Notes: generated by a model not told the origin, from the letters alone. A DNA stretch of 51,942 nt from Pectobacterium fontis (GCF_000803215.1 NZ_JSXC01000006.1:1-51942); one strand, 5' to 3'; shown: positions 31,209-40,106, counted from the stretch's first letter. Made by a program: numbers and translations.

Positions 31209-31406
31209 CTTCCTTATGCTGTCATCATCGCGATTCTGCTGCCGCATATCATGGCCTACAACGCCGACTACATCGGTGAAAAATTCCGGGACATCGCCAT
31301 GGCGATGGGGTCATCTTTGCTCGCTATCTCAACCGCTGGGTTCCTCACGGCCTACTCAGCGTTACCAGAGTGGAAAATTCCAGCAATCTGCCCGTCAAAA
31401 AACTAG
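31209..31406 (+). pseudogene. Remnant of an iron-containing alcohol dehydrogenase
   Basis: A short frame ending at TAG 31404-31406 reads LPYAVIIAILLPHIMAYN and then GEKFRDIAMAMG. This resembles the region around the LPHGV...AILLPHVM...N metal-binding part of Fe-dependent alcohol dehydrogenases (about 380 residues in full). After roughly 34 residues the similarity stops and an unrelated tail (ISTAGFLTAYSALPEWKIPA) follows. There is no start codon with a ribosome site. It looks like a leftover of a deletion. Confidence 0.5.
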
Positions 31407-31466
31407 TAATTGATATAAATTCTTATATGATATTAGTTATCATTATCATTTTTGACGGGTGGTAAA

Positions 31467-31757
31467 ATGCTGACAGCAATGATCACAGCCTGTGGGCTAT
31501 GGAGCGTGAGTTGGTGTATGGGGAAGCATTTGTCGAGTGCCTGGGGCGTGCTGCTGCCCTGTGCCATCATGCCGCTACTGGCGCTACTCGATCTAAACCT
31601 GACGCACCTGAAAGTGATTATCGCCATCGCCCTGCTGGCGACATTGGTCATGCTATTTCATCAGCGCTTACGCCACTATTTGCTGCTGCCCTCGTGCATT
31701 GCGCTGGCTGGCGGATTGGCAGCACTGTCCGTCATATTTAATATGACGACGCTGTAA
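31467..31757 (+). CDS. Small membrane protein, DUF1435-like
   Basis: A 96-residue protein with three or four hydrophobic segments. WGVLLPCAIMPLLALLDL, RLRHYLLLPSCIALAGGL and the overall size resemble the enterobacterial DUF1435 family of unknown function. ATG 31467 is preferred over a TTG fifteen bases earlier. No obvious partner gene: the ADH remnant is upstream and the tRNA-Leu cluster downstream on the other strand. Confidence 0.6.
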   Translation: MLTAMITACGLWSVSWCMGKHLSSAWGVLLPCAIMPLLALLDLNLTHLKVIIAIALLATLVMLFHQRLRHYLLLPSCIALAGGLAALSVIFNMTTL

Positions 31758-31878
31758 ACAAACACATTAGCGGAAAGCGAATCCAGACGGGTGAATCAAC
31801 GCGGAAAACGGTATAGACAGAAATAGGATTAAACGGAATAAACAGGAAAGAAAATCAGGAAGATATAGAAAAAATACG

Positions 31879-31965
31879 TGGTGCGAAGAGAGGGACTTGA
31901 ACCCTCACGTCCGTAAGGACACTAACACCTGAAGCTAGCGCGTCTACCAATTCCGCCACCTTCGC
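31879..31965 (-). tRNA. tRNA-Leu (anticodon CAG), third of three
   Basis: 87-nt class II tRNA with encoded CCA; the minus strand starts GCGAAGGTGGCGGAATTGG, the anticodon loop holds CAG, and the variable arm reads TGTCCTTACGGACG. It differs from the other two copies by one base in the variable arm (C instead of T). Matches the leuQ/leuP/leuV type of E. coli. Confidence 0.97.
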
Positions 31966-32008
31966 ACTGAGAATATTGTTTGCGCTATACAGCCAATCTA
32001 TCACGACA

Positions 32009-32095
32009 TGGTGCGAAGAGAGGGACTTGAACCCTCACGTCCGTAAGAACACTAACACCTGAAGCTAGCGCGTCTACCAATTCCGCCACCTTCGC
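32009..32095 (-). tRNA. tRNA-Leu (anticodon CAG), second of three
   Basis: 87 nt with encoded CCA and anticodon CAG, identical to the copy at 32159. The variable arm has TGTTCTTACGGACG, giving a U-G instead of C-G pair compared with the copy at 31879. Spaced 43 bp from the latter, so it is part of one processed transcript. Confidence 0.97.
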
Positions 32096-32158
32096 ATGCT
32101 GTCATGTAACACTGATTAACTGTTTCGGTTCGACAAACCAGAACCGTCGTAGTGATGT

Positions 32159-32245
32159 TGGTGCGAAGAGAGGGACTTGAACCCTCACGTCCGTAAGAAC
32201 ACTAACACCTGAAGCTAGCGCGTCTACCAATTCCGCCACCTTCGC
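32159..32245 (-). tRNA. tRNA-Leu (anticodon CAG), first of three
   Basis: 87 nt with encoded CCA and anticodon CAG. It is the promoter-proximal copy and lies about 35 bp downstream of a strong promoter-like sequence. The next copy starts 63 bp further along the transcript. Confidence 0.97.
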
Positions 32246-32279
32246 AACACTGCTTTATGCAATATCACTACGGGGGCGA

Positions 32280-32307
32280 ATTCTAGAGGTTTTCGCGTTC
32301 ACGTCAA
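32280..32307 (-). promoter_or_regulatory. Stable-RNA promoter of the tRNA-Leu cluster
   Basis: On the minus strand TTGACG (32302-32307) and TAGAAT (32280-32285) are 16 bp apart and followed by TCGCCCCCG, a GC-rich discriminator of the kind that makes stable-RNA promoters sensitive to ppGpp. Confidence 0.75.
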
Positions 32308-32348
32308 TGATTATTTCCTCCGGCATGCGGGGTTTGCTGCAAAAATCA

Positions 32349-33254
32349 TCATCTCCCAACGGCGTGTCGTGTAAAGAGTTCGTCGAGCCATTCGATAAAC
32401 ACCCGAATCCGCGGCGCGAGAAAACGACCAGGCGCGTACATCACGTAGAGCGGCATCGCAGGTGGCGGCATGTCCGGCAGGATCTCCACCAGTTCACCAC
32501 TCTCAAGAAACGGGCGCAGGCCGCGACGCGGTGCCTGAATAATCCCCAATCCGGCACGCGCACCCGCGATGTAAGCATCCGTCCCGTTAACCTGCAATGT
32601 ACCGGGTAACATGCGCGTCGTACACTCGTCGCCAGACATAAACTCCAGTGGATAACGGTATTCGGTGCGCAGGGAAAAATACCCCACCATGTGATGCCCC
32701 GACAGGTCATCAAGCGAGCGCGGCACGCCGTAGCGCGCCAGATAGTCGGCCGACGCACAGGTGATCTGCGGCATGGATGGCAAATGGCGTGTCGCCAGCG
32801 TTTCGTCGTCCGTCTGCCAGGCGCGTAGCACGCAATCAACGCCTTCACGCAGCACATTAATCGCCGCATCGTTGGCACTGAGCATCAGCGTTATCTGCGG
32901 ATAGCGCGCGTAGAATTCTCCCAGCGCCGGAATAACGATGTCCCGCGCCAGCGAGTGCGGCATATCCACCCGCACTTTACCCACAGGCTGCTGCTTGTGC
33001 TGCGTGAACAGCGTGTCGATCTCTTCAATCTCCGCCAGCAATTGCAGGCAGCGCTCATAATAAACGCGTCCCTCATCGGTGATTTGCACCTGACGGGTCG
33101 TGCGTTGCAGCAAACGAACACCCAGCCGCCCTTCAAGCTGTTTGATGGTATTGCTCACCGTGGCACGCGGTAGCGCCAGTCGCTCCGCCGCACGGCTGAA
33201 GCTGCCCAGTTCGACAATACGTACAAAAACCCGCATCGCCTGAATATGATCCAT
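32349..33254 (-). CDS. LysR-family transcriptional regulator
   Basis: A 301-residue regulator. The N-terminal winged helix-turn-helix is MRVFVRIVELGSFSRAAERL followed by PRATVSNTIKQLEGRLGVRLL (residues about 5-60); the rest is the two-lobed ligand-binding domain. It belongs to the group with the PRATVS variant that often controls oxidoreductases or efflux. It is divergent from an aldo/keto reductase with a 113-bp shared control region containing a large palindrome, so that gene is the probable target. ATG 33254 is preferred over ATG 33266, which has no ribosome site. Confidence 0.9.
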   Translation of the reverse strand: MDHIQAMRVFVRIVELGSFSRAAERLALPRATVSNTIKQLEGRLGVRLLQRTTRQVQITDEGRVYYERCLQLLAEIEEIDTLFTQHKQQPVGKVRVDMPHSLARDIVIPALGEFYARYPQITLMLSANDAAINVLREGVDCVLRAWQTDDETLATRHLPSMPQITCASADYLARYGVPRSLDDLSGHHMVGYFSLRTEYRYPLEFMSGDECTTRMLPGTLQVNGTDAYIAGARAGLGIIQAPRRGLRPFLESGELVEILPDMPPPAMPLYVMYAPGRFLAPRIRVFIEWLDELFTRHAVGR

Positions 33255-33295
33255 CGTCGCCACCATTGTTAGTTATTTTTGAATAGTGTTGCATA

Positions 33296-33340
33296 AAAAG
33301 CAGTATTTATCTTTTCTGGATAAACAACCAGACTGCTTTT
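33296..33340. promoter_or_regulatory. Nested palindrome between LysR and aldo/keto reductase genes
   Basis: AAAAGCAGT (33296-33304) is the exact inverse of ACTGCTTTT (33332-33340), and inside it TTTATC (33306-33311) is the inverse of GATAAA (33319-33324). The location in the short divergent intergenic region suggests an operator of the LysR protein. Confidence 0.6.
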
Positions 33341-33367
33341 ACTGGCAACAAGATGAGGTAGATGACA

Positions 33368-34360
<993 letters not shown>

Positions 34361-34362
34361 GA

Positions 34363-35409
34363 TTAGCGACGCCCCTTACTGTCGGTGCGCGGAGGGCGGC
34401 CAACGGTAGCCTGATACACCTTGAAGCGTCCGGTTTGCGCCAGCACTTCATGGCTGCCAAAGGCGGCATCTAACAGCGCCGGATAAGGCAGGAAAGCGTT
34501 AGCAACGATACGTAGCTGCCCGCCAATCGGTAGATGGGTTACCGCACCACGAATCAGCATTTCTGCGGCTTGCAGACTGGTCTGTAAGCCATCGTGGAAC
34601 GGTGGGTTGGAAACGATCATATCGAAGCGACCGTTGATATCGGAATAGACGTTACTCGCGATCACGCTGCCTTCCAGCCCGTTCGCCGCCAGCGTTGCCT
34701 TGCTCGACTCCACCGCCGCAGCGCTGACATCGCTCAGCGTCAGGCGGATTTTCGGCGACTGCTGCGCCAGCACCGATGCCAGCACGCCCGCTCCGCAGGC
34801 GATATCCAGCACCTTGCCTTTCATGTGTGGCTCAAAGGTAGACAGCAGCAGTCGGCTACCCGGATCCAGATCATCACGGCTGAAGACGCCCGGCAGCGTT
34901 TTGACAGTCACGCCGTCCGTTACATAGTCATCCCACCAGTCATCCAGCGTGAAGCTGGCTTGCTTATCAATCCGACCGTGATAAAGCCCGCAGCGGCGCG
35001 CGCTGTCGATTTTTACCAGTTCAACGAAGCCAGACAGCACGGTTTCCGCGCTGCGCACGCCGCTGCGATTTTCCCCAACCACGAAGATCTCCGCACCAAC
35101 CGGCAGCAGGGACAGCAGATTACGCAGTTGGAATTCCGCTTCCTGTTTGCTCTTCGGCCAGTAATAAATCAGCGTGTCGCTATCTGCCACCAGCGCCGCA
35201 TCCGCGACCAGACCATATTGCGCGTTATCCCCCAGTGGTTTTGCCATCTGTTGCCAGTGGTGATATTGGTTGCAATGGACACGCACCGACGCCGCTTCAA
35301 ATTGCGCAGGCAGGGTATCCTGCAAATCGCCGGCAAACAGCACTTGGCGTGAAAGAAATTCGTCACTATGGCGCAGTATCACTTCACTGGCGGGGGTTAA
35401 TGCAGACAT
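34363..35409 (-). CDS. rsmC: 16S rRNA (guanine1207-N2)-methyltransferase
   Basis: Methylates G1207 of 16S rRNA in the small subunit. The 348 residues (343 in E. coli) form a duplicated methyltransferase fold: a degenerate N-terminal half and an active C-terminal half with motif [18 protein letters not shown] (about residues 200-216), acidic [13 protein letters not shown] and the catalytic NPPFHDGL. Divergent from holD-rimI, as in E. coli. Confidence 0.96.
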   Translation of the reverse strand: MSALTPASEVILRHSDEFLSRQVLFAGDLQDTLPAQFEAASVRVHCNQYHHWQQMAKPLGDNAQYGLVADAALVADSDTLIYYWPKSKQEAEFQLRNLLSLLPVGAEIFVVGENRSGVRSAETVLSGFVELVKIDSARRCGLYHGRIDKQASFTLDDWWDDYVTDGVTVKTLPGVFSRDDLDPGSRLLLSTFEPHMKGKVLDIACGAGVLASVLAQQSPKIRLTLSDVSAAAVESSKATLAANGLEGSVIASNVYSDINGRFDMIVSNPPFHDGLQTSLQAAEMLIRGAVTHLPIGGQLRIVANAFLPYPALLDAAFGSHEVLAQTGRFKVYQATVGRPPRTDSKGRR

Positions 35410-35568
35410 CAGGCTACGGCTCCTTAATCATTGAGCGGGGGATTATATACGCTTCGCCCCCGAAGTTGCAGAGCGGAGAGGAAATAACCGCATCGACGTT
35501 GGCGCAGCCTGACAGGGTTTGTTAGCATAGGCACGACGCATTTTCTCGCCCGCCGGACAGGACAACGT

Positions 35569-36000
35569 ATGGAATCAAGACGTGACAGGCTGCTACAGCA
35601 ACTGGGAATCACGCAGTGGACGCTGCGTCGCCCGACAGTGCTGCAAGGCGAAATCGCCGTCAGTCTGCCCGATCAGGTTCGTCTGGTGATCGTCTCCGCC
35701 GAGTCGCTGGCCGATGATGAACCGCTGCTGGCGGATGTCCTGCGCAGTCTGGCGTTGACGCCTGCGCAAGCCTATCGTCTGACGCCGCAGCAGATAGAGA
35801 TGTTGCCCGCCGACGCACGTTGCCATAGCTGGCGATTAGGTATTGCGGAGCCGATTGCGCTACAGGGCGTGCAGCTTTCCAGCCCTCAGCTTTCCGAACT
35901 TTATCAAAATGCCGACGCCAAACGGGCGTTATGGCAGCAGATCTGTGAACATGAACACGATATCTTCCCTGACGCCAGCCGATCTGGCGCAAGCCTTTAA
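35569..36000 (+). CDS. holD: DNA polymerase III psi subunit
   Basis: Psi links the clamp loader to the chi subunit and, through it, to SSB. The 143 residues (137 in E. coli) match the family from MESRRDRLLQQLGITQWTLRRP onwards, with the N-terminal LLQQLGITQW part that in E. coli contacts the clamp-loader collar. It overlaps rimI by 50 bp, the arrangement known from E. coli. Confidence 0.93.
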   Translation: MESRRDRLLQQLGITQWTLRRPTVLQGEIAVSLPDQVRLVIVSAESLADDEPLLADVLRSLALTPAQAYRLTPQQIEMLPADARCHSWRLGIAEPIALQGVQLSSPQLSELYQNADAKRALWQQICEHEHDIFPDASRSGASL

Positions 36001-36394
36001 CATTGAACAAGCCAGCCACGCCTTTCCCTGGACGGAAAAAACGTTTGTCAGCAATCAGGGGGATCGTTATTTCAACCTGAAACTGGAACATGACGGGCAG
36101 CTTGCCGCTTACGCCATCACCCAAGTGGTGCTGGATGAAGCAACGTTGTTCAATATCGCGGTACACCCCGATCATCAGCGTCAGGGGTTCGGTCGTCAGC
36201 TATTGGAACACCTGATCGACGCAATGGAGCGACGCGGTATTCTGACGCTGTGGCTGGAAGTCCGTGAGTCAAACGCACGCGCCATCGCGCTGTATGAAAG
36301 TCTGGGCTTTAACGAAGTGTCCATACGCCGCGATTATTATCCTACGGCTCAAGGTAGAGAAGACGCCATTCTTATGGCCTTACCGCTCGGCTAA
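35951..36394 (+). CDS. rimI: Ribosomal-protein-S18-alanine N-acetyltransferase
   Basis: GNAT enzyme that acetylates the N-terminal alanine of ribosomal protein S18. The 147 residues (148 in E. coli) show the acetyl-CoA loop QRQGFGRQLLEHLI, the substrate-side HAFPWTEKTF motif and LEVRESNARAIALYESLGF. The start ATG 35951 lies inside holD; an upstream extension of the frame is only an overlap with holD. Confidence 0.96.
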   Translation: MNTISSLTPADLAQAFNIEQASHAFPWTEKTFVSNQGDRYFNLKLEHDGQLAAYAITQVVLDEATLFNIAVHPDHQRQGFGRQLLEHLIDAMERRGILTLWLEVRESNARAIALYESLGFNEVSIRRDYYPTAQGREDAILMALPLG

Positions 36395-36596
36395 TCTGTT
36401 TACCTAAGGCACTCATCGTCAGGTGGGTGCCATAATGTGCGCCCCGTCCCGCTGTACCTTTTTTCCTGACAGAAAAATCCCCGCAACGTGATCGCCGCAA
36501 ATAAAACCTCGTTTCTTTTTTATCACAATCAGGTTCCATTTTATGTTTCTGCTTTGCAGGCATGTCATGGTTTATCCATTATCTACGAGGAATAAT

Positions 36597-37076
36597 ATGA
36601 AAAAATACACTCTGGCTACGACACTTCTGTGCGGTTTGTTCTCGCTTTCCGCTTACGCGGTACAAGTGACGGCGGTGACCGCCTCCGCTTATGATTCAGA
36701 CAAAGGCCACAAACCGGCCAACATTGCCGATGGTGACGTCAAAACGCGCTGGGCGGCCAATGGTGAAAGCTGGGTTCAATTAGAACTGGATAAAGAACAA
36801 TCGGTTGAGAACTTTGTTCTTGTTCCCTTCAAAGCGGATGAGCGCAAACTGAAGTTCTCCGTGTCCTACTCCACCGATGGGAAAACCTGGCAAAAACTGG
36901 CTGACAATCTGGTGACATCCAATAATGCCAAAGACGGCGAGAAATTCACCTTTCCTGCCGTTAAAGCGAAATTCTTCAAGCTGGATACGTTTGGCACCGA
37001 TGTGAACAAGTGGAGCGCGATCAACGAAATCAGCTTTAACAGCGCCGCACAGGTTCCTGCTCAGGCGATTAAATAA
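36597..37076 (+). CDS. Exported discoidin-like (F5/8 type C) domain protein
   Basis: A 159-residue secreted or periplasmic protein. A Sec signal peptide (MKKYTLATTLLCGLFSLSAYA) precedes a single F5/8 type C fold, recognised from TASAYDSDKGHKPANIADGD, the TRWAANGESWVQLEL strand, and SYSTDGKTWQKL. Such domains bind carbohydrates, often plant polysaccharides, and here no catalytic domain is attached. GAGGA lies seven bases before ATG 36597. A strong hairpin follows. In a soft-rot organism a cell-wall-binding role is plausible but inferred. Confidence 0.8.
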   Translation: MKKYTLATTLLCGLFSLSAYAVQVTAVTASAYDSDKGHKPANIADGDVKTRWAANGESWVQLELDKEQSVENFVLVPFKADERKLKFSVSYSTDGKTWQKLADNLVTSNNAKDGEKFTFPAVKAKFFKLDTFGTDVNKWSAINEISFNSAAQVPAQAIK

Positions 37077-37118
37077 CCCTATGGTCTGGCATTTGACCAA
37101 CGTCTTCCGACGCTGACA

Positions 37119-37152
37119 GCACCACGTCCGAAACAGTTATCGGACGTGGTGC
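37119..37152. terminator. Strong hairpin after the discoidin-like gene
   Basis: A perfect 13-bp stem, GCACCACGTCCGA with TCGGACGTGGTGC, with an eight-base loop. It starts 43 bp after the stop codon and has no T run. Confidence 0.6.
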
Positions 37153-37321
37153 CATCCCATCCTGCTCACTCTGCGCGGCGTGCCGCGGCCTCTCCTTACT
37201 CAGACTCTCTTCCCCCGTCAATATTGTTACTATCTGGTGTCGATTGCCCTCGCCTACGCCGCACTGGCCAGCGTGGTTACACACTGGTTGGACAATTTCG
37301 CCCCGCTGACGCTCAATCTTC

Positions 37322-37513
37322 AGGCTGGCGAATGGGCTGCGCCCGACACAACACGGAGAGTGGCTGAAGGACGCGGGATCTTCTACCGGGCAGGATATCC
37401 GTGAACTGTGGGGCAACCTGCAAGCGCTGAGTATTGCCCCGTTCGATGAATACGCCGTTACGCACTGGCTTAACCGCTTTCCGGGTGGGCTGGATGTGGT
37501 GGGGAATAAGTAA
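37322..37513 (+). pseudogene. Truncated SymE-like gene with an in-frame deletion
   Basis: This frame reads GEWLKDAGSSTGQ directly followed by DIRELWGNLQALSIAPFDEY and ends at TAA 37511-37513. It aligns with the intact SymE at 44682-45020, where the corresponding ends are separated by 48 bp. The missing 16 codons encode the PLRLRIMPGCIVITT core of the AbrB-like fold, so the product should be inactive. The 5' part is not recognisable and no start codon is evident. A hairpin nearly identical to the one behind the intact symE follows it. Confidence 0.75.
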
Positions 37514-37547
37514 GCAGTAAATAACCGTAACTGAGCAGCAGATAATA

Positions 37548-37583
37548 ATCCGGAAGGATCGTTGGGATCACTTCTGGTTTTTA
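37548..37583. terminator. Terminator hairpin shared with the intact symE
   Basis: CCGGAAGGATC-GTTGG-GATCACTTCTGG followed by TTTTTATTT. The same sequence, with one base different in the stem, lies at 45034-45074 after the intact symE. It can end the symE remnant on one strand and the orphan immunity gene on the other. Confidence 0.75.
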
Positions 37584-37588
37584 TTTGG

Positions 37589-38065
37589 TTATTTTTTGGG
37601 TGCCCAAAAGGAATTATCAGATACATAGATTTCATTCAACTTTAGGTCAAGAGGAATGTGTTCTATATAATCTGCGATTTCGTCGTAAGGCGATGGTAAC
37701 GTAAAAGACAAACCATAATCTTCATCAATAATAAGGGTGCCATTGAGTATTCTTTGACTTTTGGTTAAATCAAGTAATTCCTTCATAGTTATACCGGGAT
37801 ATAATTTATCCTTATATTTTCCTTTATAATTTTCATTGCACCCTACAGACACTATCACCCCATCATTTGTAGTGGAAAACATCAATATGTCATCATTTAA
37901 TGAATAACCATACATTTTTTCGTTTGATGGGAATGGAATCATGTATTCTTTTACTGACACATCAAAATTTCCATATATTTCAGAATAATAAAAATCAACA
38001 GAACGACCGATCTCAATATTTCCCAATGAAATATAACTTATAATATTCGCACTAACATCAATCAT
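37589..38065 (-). CDS. Putative immunity protein of the orphan Rhs toxin
   Basis: A 158-residue soluble, acidic protein with no recognised domain. It starts one base after the end of the orphan Rhs C-terminal frame on the same strand, the standard place for the cognate immunity gene. DNA is markedly AT-rich, as usual for Rhs toxin/immunity cassettes. FDVSVKEYMIPFPSNEK and DYGLSFTLPSPYDEIADYI suggest a mixed alpha/beta SMI1- or Imm-like protein. It may still protect against kin that use this toxin. Confidence 0.7.
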   Translation of the reverse strand: MIDVSANIISYISLGNIEIGRSVDFYYSEIYGNFDVSVKEYMIPFPSNEKMYGYSLNDDILMFSTTNDGVIVSVGCNENYKGKYKDKLYPGITMKELLDLTKSQRILNGTLIIDEDYGLSFTLPSPYDEIADYIEHIPLDLKLNEIYVSDNSFWAPKK

Positions 38066-38575
38066 TTATAGCCCACCATTCATTAGCACGCCGTTAACAT
38101 AAACAGGAGAGTCATTGATAAGATCATAATTTTTGAACTCACCGTGGCCAATTCGACCCAAAACTTCATCAGGCGATTTCCCCGTAGACTTATAGACTTT
38201 CCAATAATCATTACCATGAATATTTGGCTGCGAAGCAGAACCTCCTGGATGATAATCTAGTTTATATGTTGTGCCTGACTTAGTAGTTTTAACATAAACT
38301 GTATGTTGGATAGCATTTTTATTTTTAGATTGTGGGTGTGTTGCTTTCCAGCCTTTCGACGTTAAATAATCATGAACATCCGCAGGTTTTTTCCCTGTCA
38401 AACGGTCAGTCCAACGACTGGTAATTCTATCTCTTTTATTAAATCCTTTATTAGATGAGCAAGAACTTAATCCAAGTGGATCAATCCAACTGAGGGGATT
38501 CGGCGCATACTGGTAAAGGTTACTTCCCCCCGCCAGCCCTATCGGGTCATAGGGACGATCCTGACACGGTCGTAC
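38066..38575 (-). pseudogene. Orphan Rhs C-terminal toxin cassette
   Basis: The frame is open from about 38581 to 38066 and begins, without a start codon, with the Rhs core end [18 protein letters not shown] then SWIDPLGL, nearly identical to the end of the complete Rhs core at 45366-49529. After it come 133 residues of a different toxin domain ([30 protein letters not shown]). This is a displaced Rhs tip of the kind that recombination can swap onto the full-length gene. The 28 bp right of the core homology are unrelated, marking a junction. A TTG-started frame from 38401 is open but an independent function is unlikely. Confidence 0.8.
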
Positions 38576-38585
38576 TTTTTAGCGC

Positions 38586-39474
38586 ACTTAACCCATTGAA
38601 GCAACGTGCTTTTTAAGAGGCGTTTTCGGCCTGTTTAACACTGCCTTAACCCGAAAAACCCGACGCGCACTTTACCCCCGGACACGCTACCGCCATGCTG
38701 TGACTTCCCTGCCTGCCTAAGCCACATCATAGCAGCGGCGGCAGCCGCTGCCATTAGTCGTTGTGTTAATGAACCGGGGTTTAGCGCGGCGCGAGCCGTT
38801 CCGCAGCTTGCTGTGGGACGGCGAAGCGTCTGCCGGGTGCGGGCTGGCGAAGCCCGCAGGTAAACGAGTGAACAGGGAGGCCCCCGGCGGGGGCCGCACG
38901 GGGCGGAGATGGCGAGCACGGGAACGAGCAAGGAGCCTGCGACTGCGAGCCGGGCGCAGCCAGTGCAGCAGGGTTGGGGCGGGGGCGAGGTAAAGCCGTT
39001 AAGCGGAGGCCGTCAGGCCGACAACCCCTTTTCTGTTGACGTTGATGTTTGCTGATGGCTGACGCCGGAGCCTGCGCCGCCAGGGAAGGCGGCCACACCG
39101 TCAGAGCCAGGGAAGCACGCTGAGGTTCGTAGCAGAGCGAGCAGGCGAGCTGTGCGCCACACCTTACCCAAGAGCCGAACCCCGGCGGCCAGCCGCACAC
39201 CATTGCTGAGGAAGACCGCAGCGCGCCCTTGCGCTAGACGGCGCCGACATAATGTGTGTTACGCGTGGGCCGCGTTCAGCGGCTTTCGCGTAATGCCACA
39301 TTATGTTGAATGACGTTCGGCCAGCAACGATTGTTGCAGAGAACAACTGAGGTAAGCGCTGGCCGGGCGACATTTACCGCCGGAGCACCTTAGCTGACCA
39401 AGGCAGTAAGCCCGCAGGGACGAGGGCTTTCTGCCCGGCACCGTACCACTGGCCTGAAGGGAGTGAGCTACTTT
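38586..39474. ncRNA. GC-rich structured non-coding region
   Basis: Roughly 890 bp downstream of the toxin-antitoxin pair with no convincing gene. It contains many strong hairpins: 38732-38751 (8-bp stem GCAGCGGC), 38795-38822 (13 bp with two G-U pairs around a CUUG loop), 38839-38857 (7 bp), 38879-38895 (GGCCCCC-GGC-GGGGGCC), 38937-38968 (8 bp with a bulge), 39247-39306 (stepwise palindrome) and 39318-39365 (8 bp). Tolerance of G-U pairs hints at selection as RNA on the plus strand. It may be a structured RNA, a replication origin or the recombination site of the element. The type given is tentative. Confidence 0.4.
39247..39306. repeat. Stepwise perfect palindrome
   Basis: Three nested arms are exactly complementary: ACATAATGTG with CACATTATGT (10 bp), TTACGCG with CGCGTAA (7 bp), and GCCGC with GCGGC (5 bp) around GTTCA. 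Two- to three-base asymmetric spacers separate them. It resembles a folded recombination site or replication-origin cruciform. Confidence 0.8.
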
Positions 39475-39786
39475 TTACTGTGTCTGGTATTTTGCTGATA
39501 CCTTGCGCGAGGTGTGTAATATCCGCAGGATATGTACTTCATTTATCTTTCGTTTCAACGCGTAGACAATGATGAACGGGAACTTTGTCAGTACCAGTTT
39601 TCTTCTCTCCCCTGACTTACCTATATCTATCCCTGCTTCCGGCGTAACTTCCAGCAGTGATACCGCTGACTCGAACTTATCATCCGCCCCATTCGCTACA
39701 TCCAGCCCGGCCTCTTTATACAGGTAACGGTAAATGCCTTCACGGTCTGCCAGCGCCCGTTTTTCCCAACGCACTCTGGCTGTCAC
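39475..39786 (-). CDS. RelE/ParE-family toxin
   Basis: A 103-residue type II toxin. The ParE/RelE fold is recognised from RVRWEKRALADREGIYRYL at the N-terminus and the C-terminal KLVLTKFPFIIVYAL and EVHILRILHTSRK strands, where the last His-Arg-containing segment is typical of the family. ParE members block gyrase and RelE members cut mRNA; which applies is unclear. It starts with GTG and overlaps the antitoxin stop by four bases (GTGA). Serves to stabilise the element. Confidence 0.85.
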   Translation of the reverse strand: MTARVRWEKRALADREGIYRYLYKEAGLDVANGADDKFESAVSLLEVTPEAGIDIGKSGERRKLVLTKFPFIIVYALKRKINEVHILRILHTSRKVSAKYQTQ

Positions 39787-40067
39787 AACTCACCTCTCGC
39801 CGCCCGTGCTTTCAGTTCATCCATCCGCTGACTCGCATCCTCATTGCTGATGAACTCACTTTCTCCTGCATCATAATGAGAGAACGCTTCCCGCACCTGA
39901 GCTTCAAGCCATTCATCACTGGCGTTACGCTGATGCTGTCGTTCTTCTTCAGCCAGTTCTTCTGCCCGCTGACGCATCAACTCCGTCAGACTGACCTGTT
40001 GACGTTCAGCGGCCTGCATCGCCAGCCGTTTGATTTCCTCATCGATTCTGAAGTGGATAGTGCCCAT
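39783..40067 (-). CDS. RelB/DinJ-like ribbon-helix-helix antitoxin
   Basis: A 94-residue antitoxin. The N-terminus MGTIHFRIDEEIKRLAMQAA is a ribbon-helix-helix DNA-binding motif like RelB/DinJ, followed by a charged helical region that should wrap the toxin (DEWLEAQVREAFSHYDAGES). ATG 40067 has GGGAG six bases upstream; a further 11 residues upstream are possible but less likely. Expected to repress its own operon together with the toxin. Confidence 0.85.
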   Translation of the reverse strand: MGTIHFRIDEEIKRLAMQAAERQQVSLTELMRQRAEELAEEERQHQRNASDEWLEAQVREAFSHYDAGESEFISNEDASQRMDELKARAARGEL

Positions 40068-40106
40068 TACCGTCTCCCGTGGTGTCATTTGTGTTGTCAT
40101 CTTACG

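Noticed and set aside
31879-32245. Regularly spaced near-identical units that look like a CRISPR array
   Set aside because: Each unit folds as a complete 87-nt tRNA-Leu; spacing is irregular and there are no cas genes.
38795-38822. A possible group II intron domain V
   Set aside because: The helix lacks the two-base bulge and AGC triad context of domain V, and no reverse transcriptase is present.
38635-39203. Open frames of 98 and 140 codons on the minus strand in the GC-rich tail
   Set aside because: They are low-complexity (Pro, Ala, Arg rich), lack ribosome sites and are crossed by perfect hairpins; GC-rich DNA gives long frames by chance.
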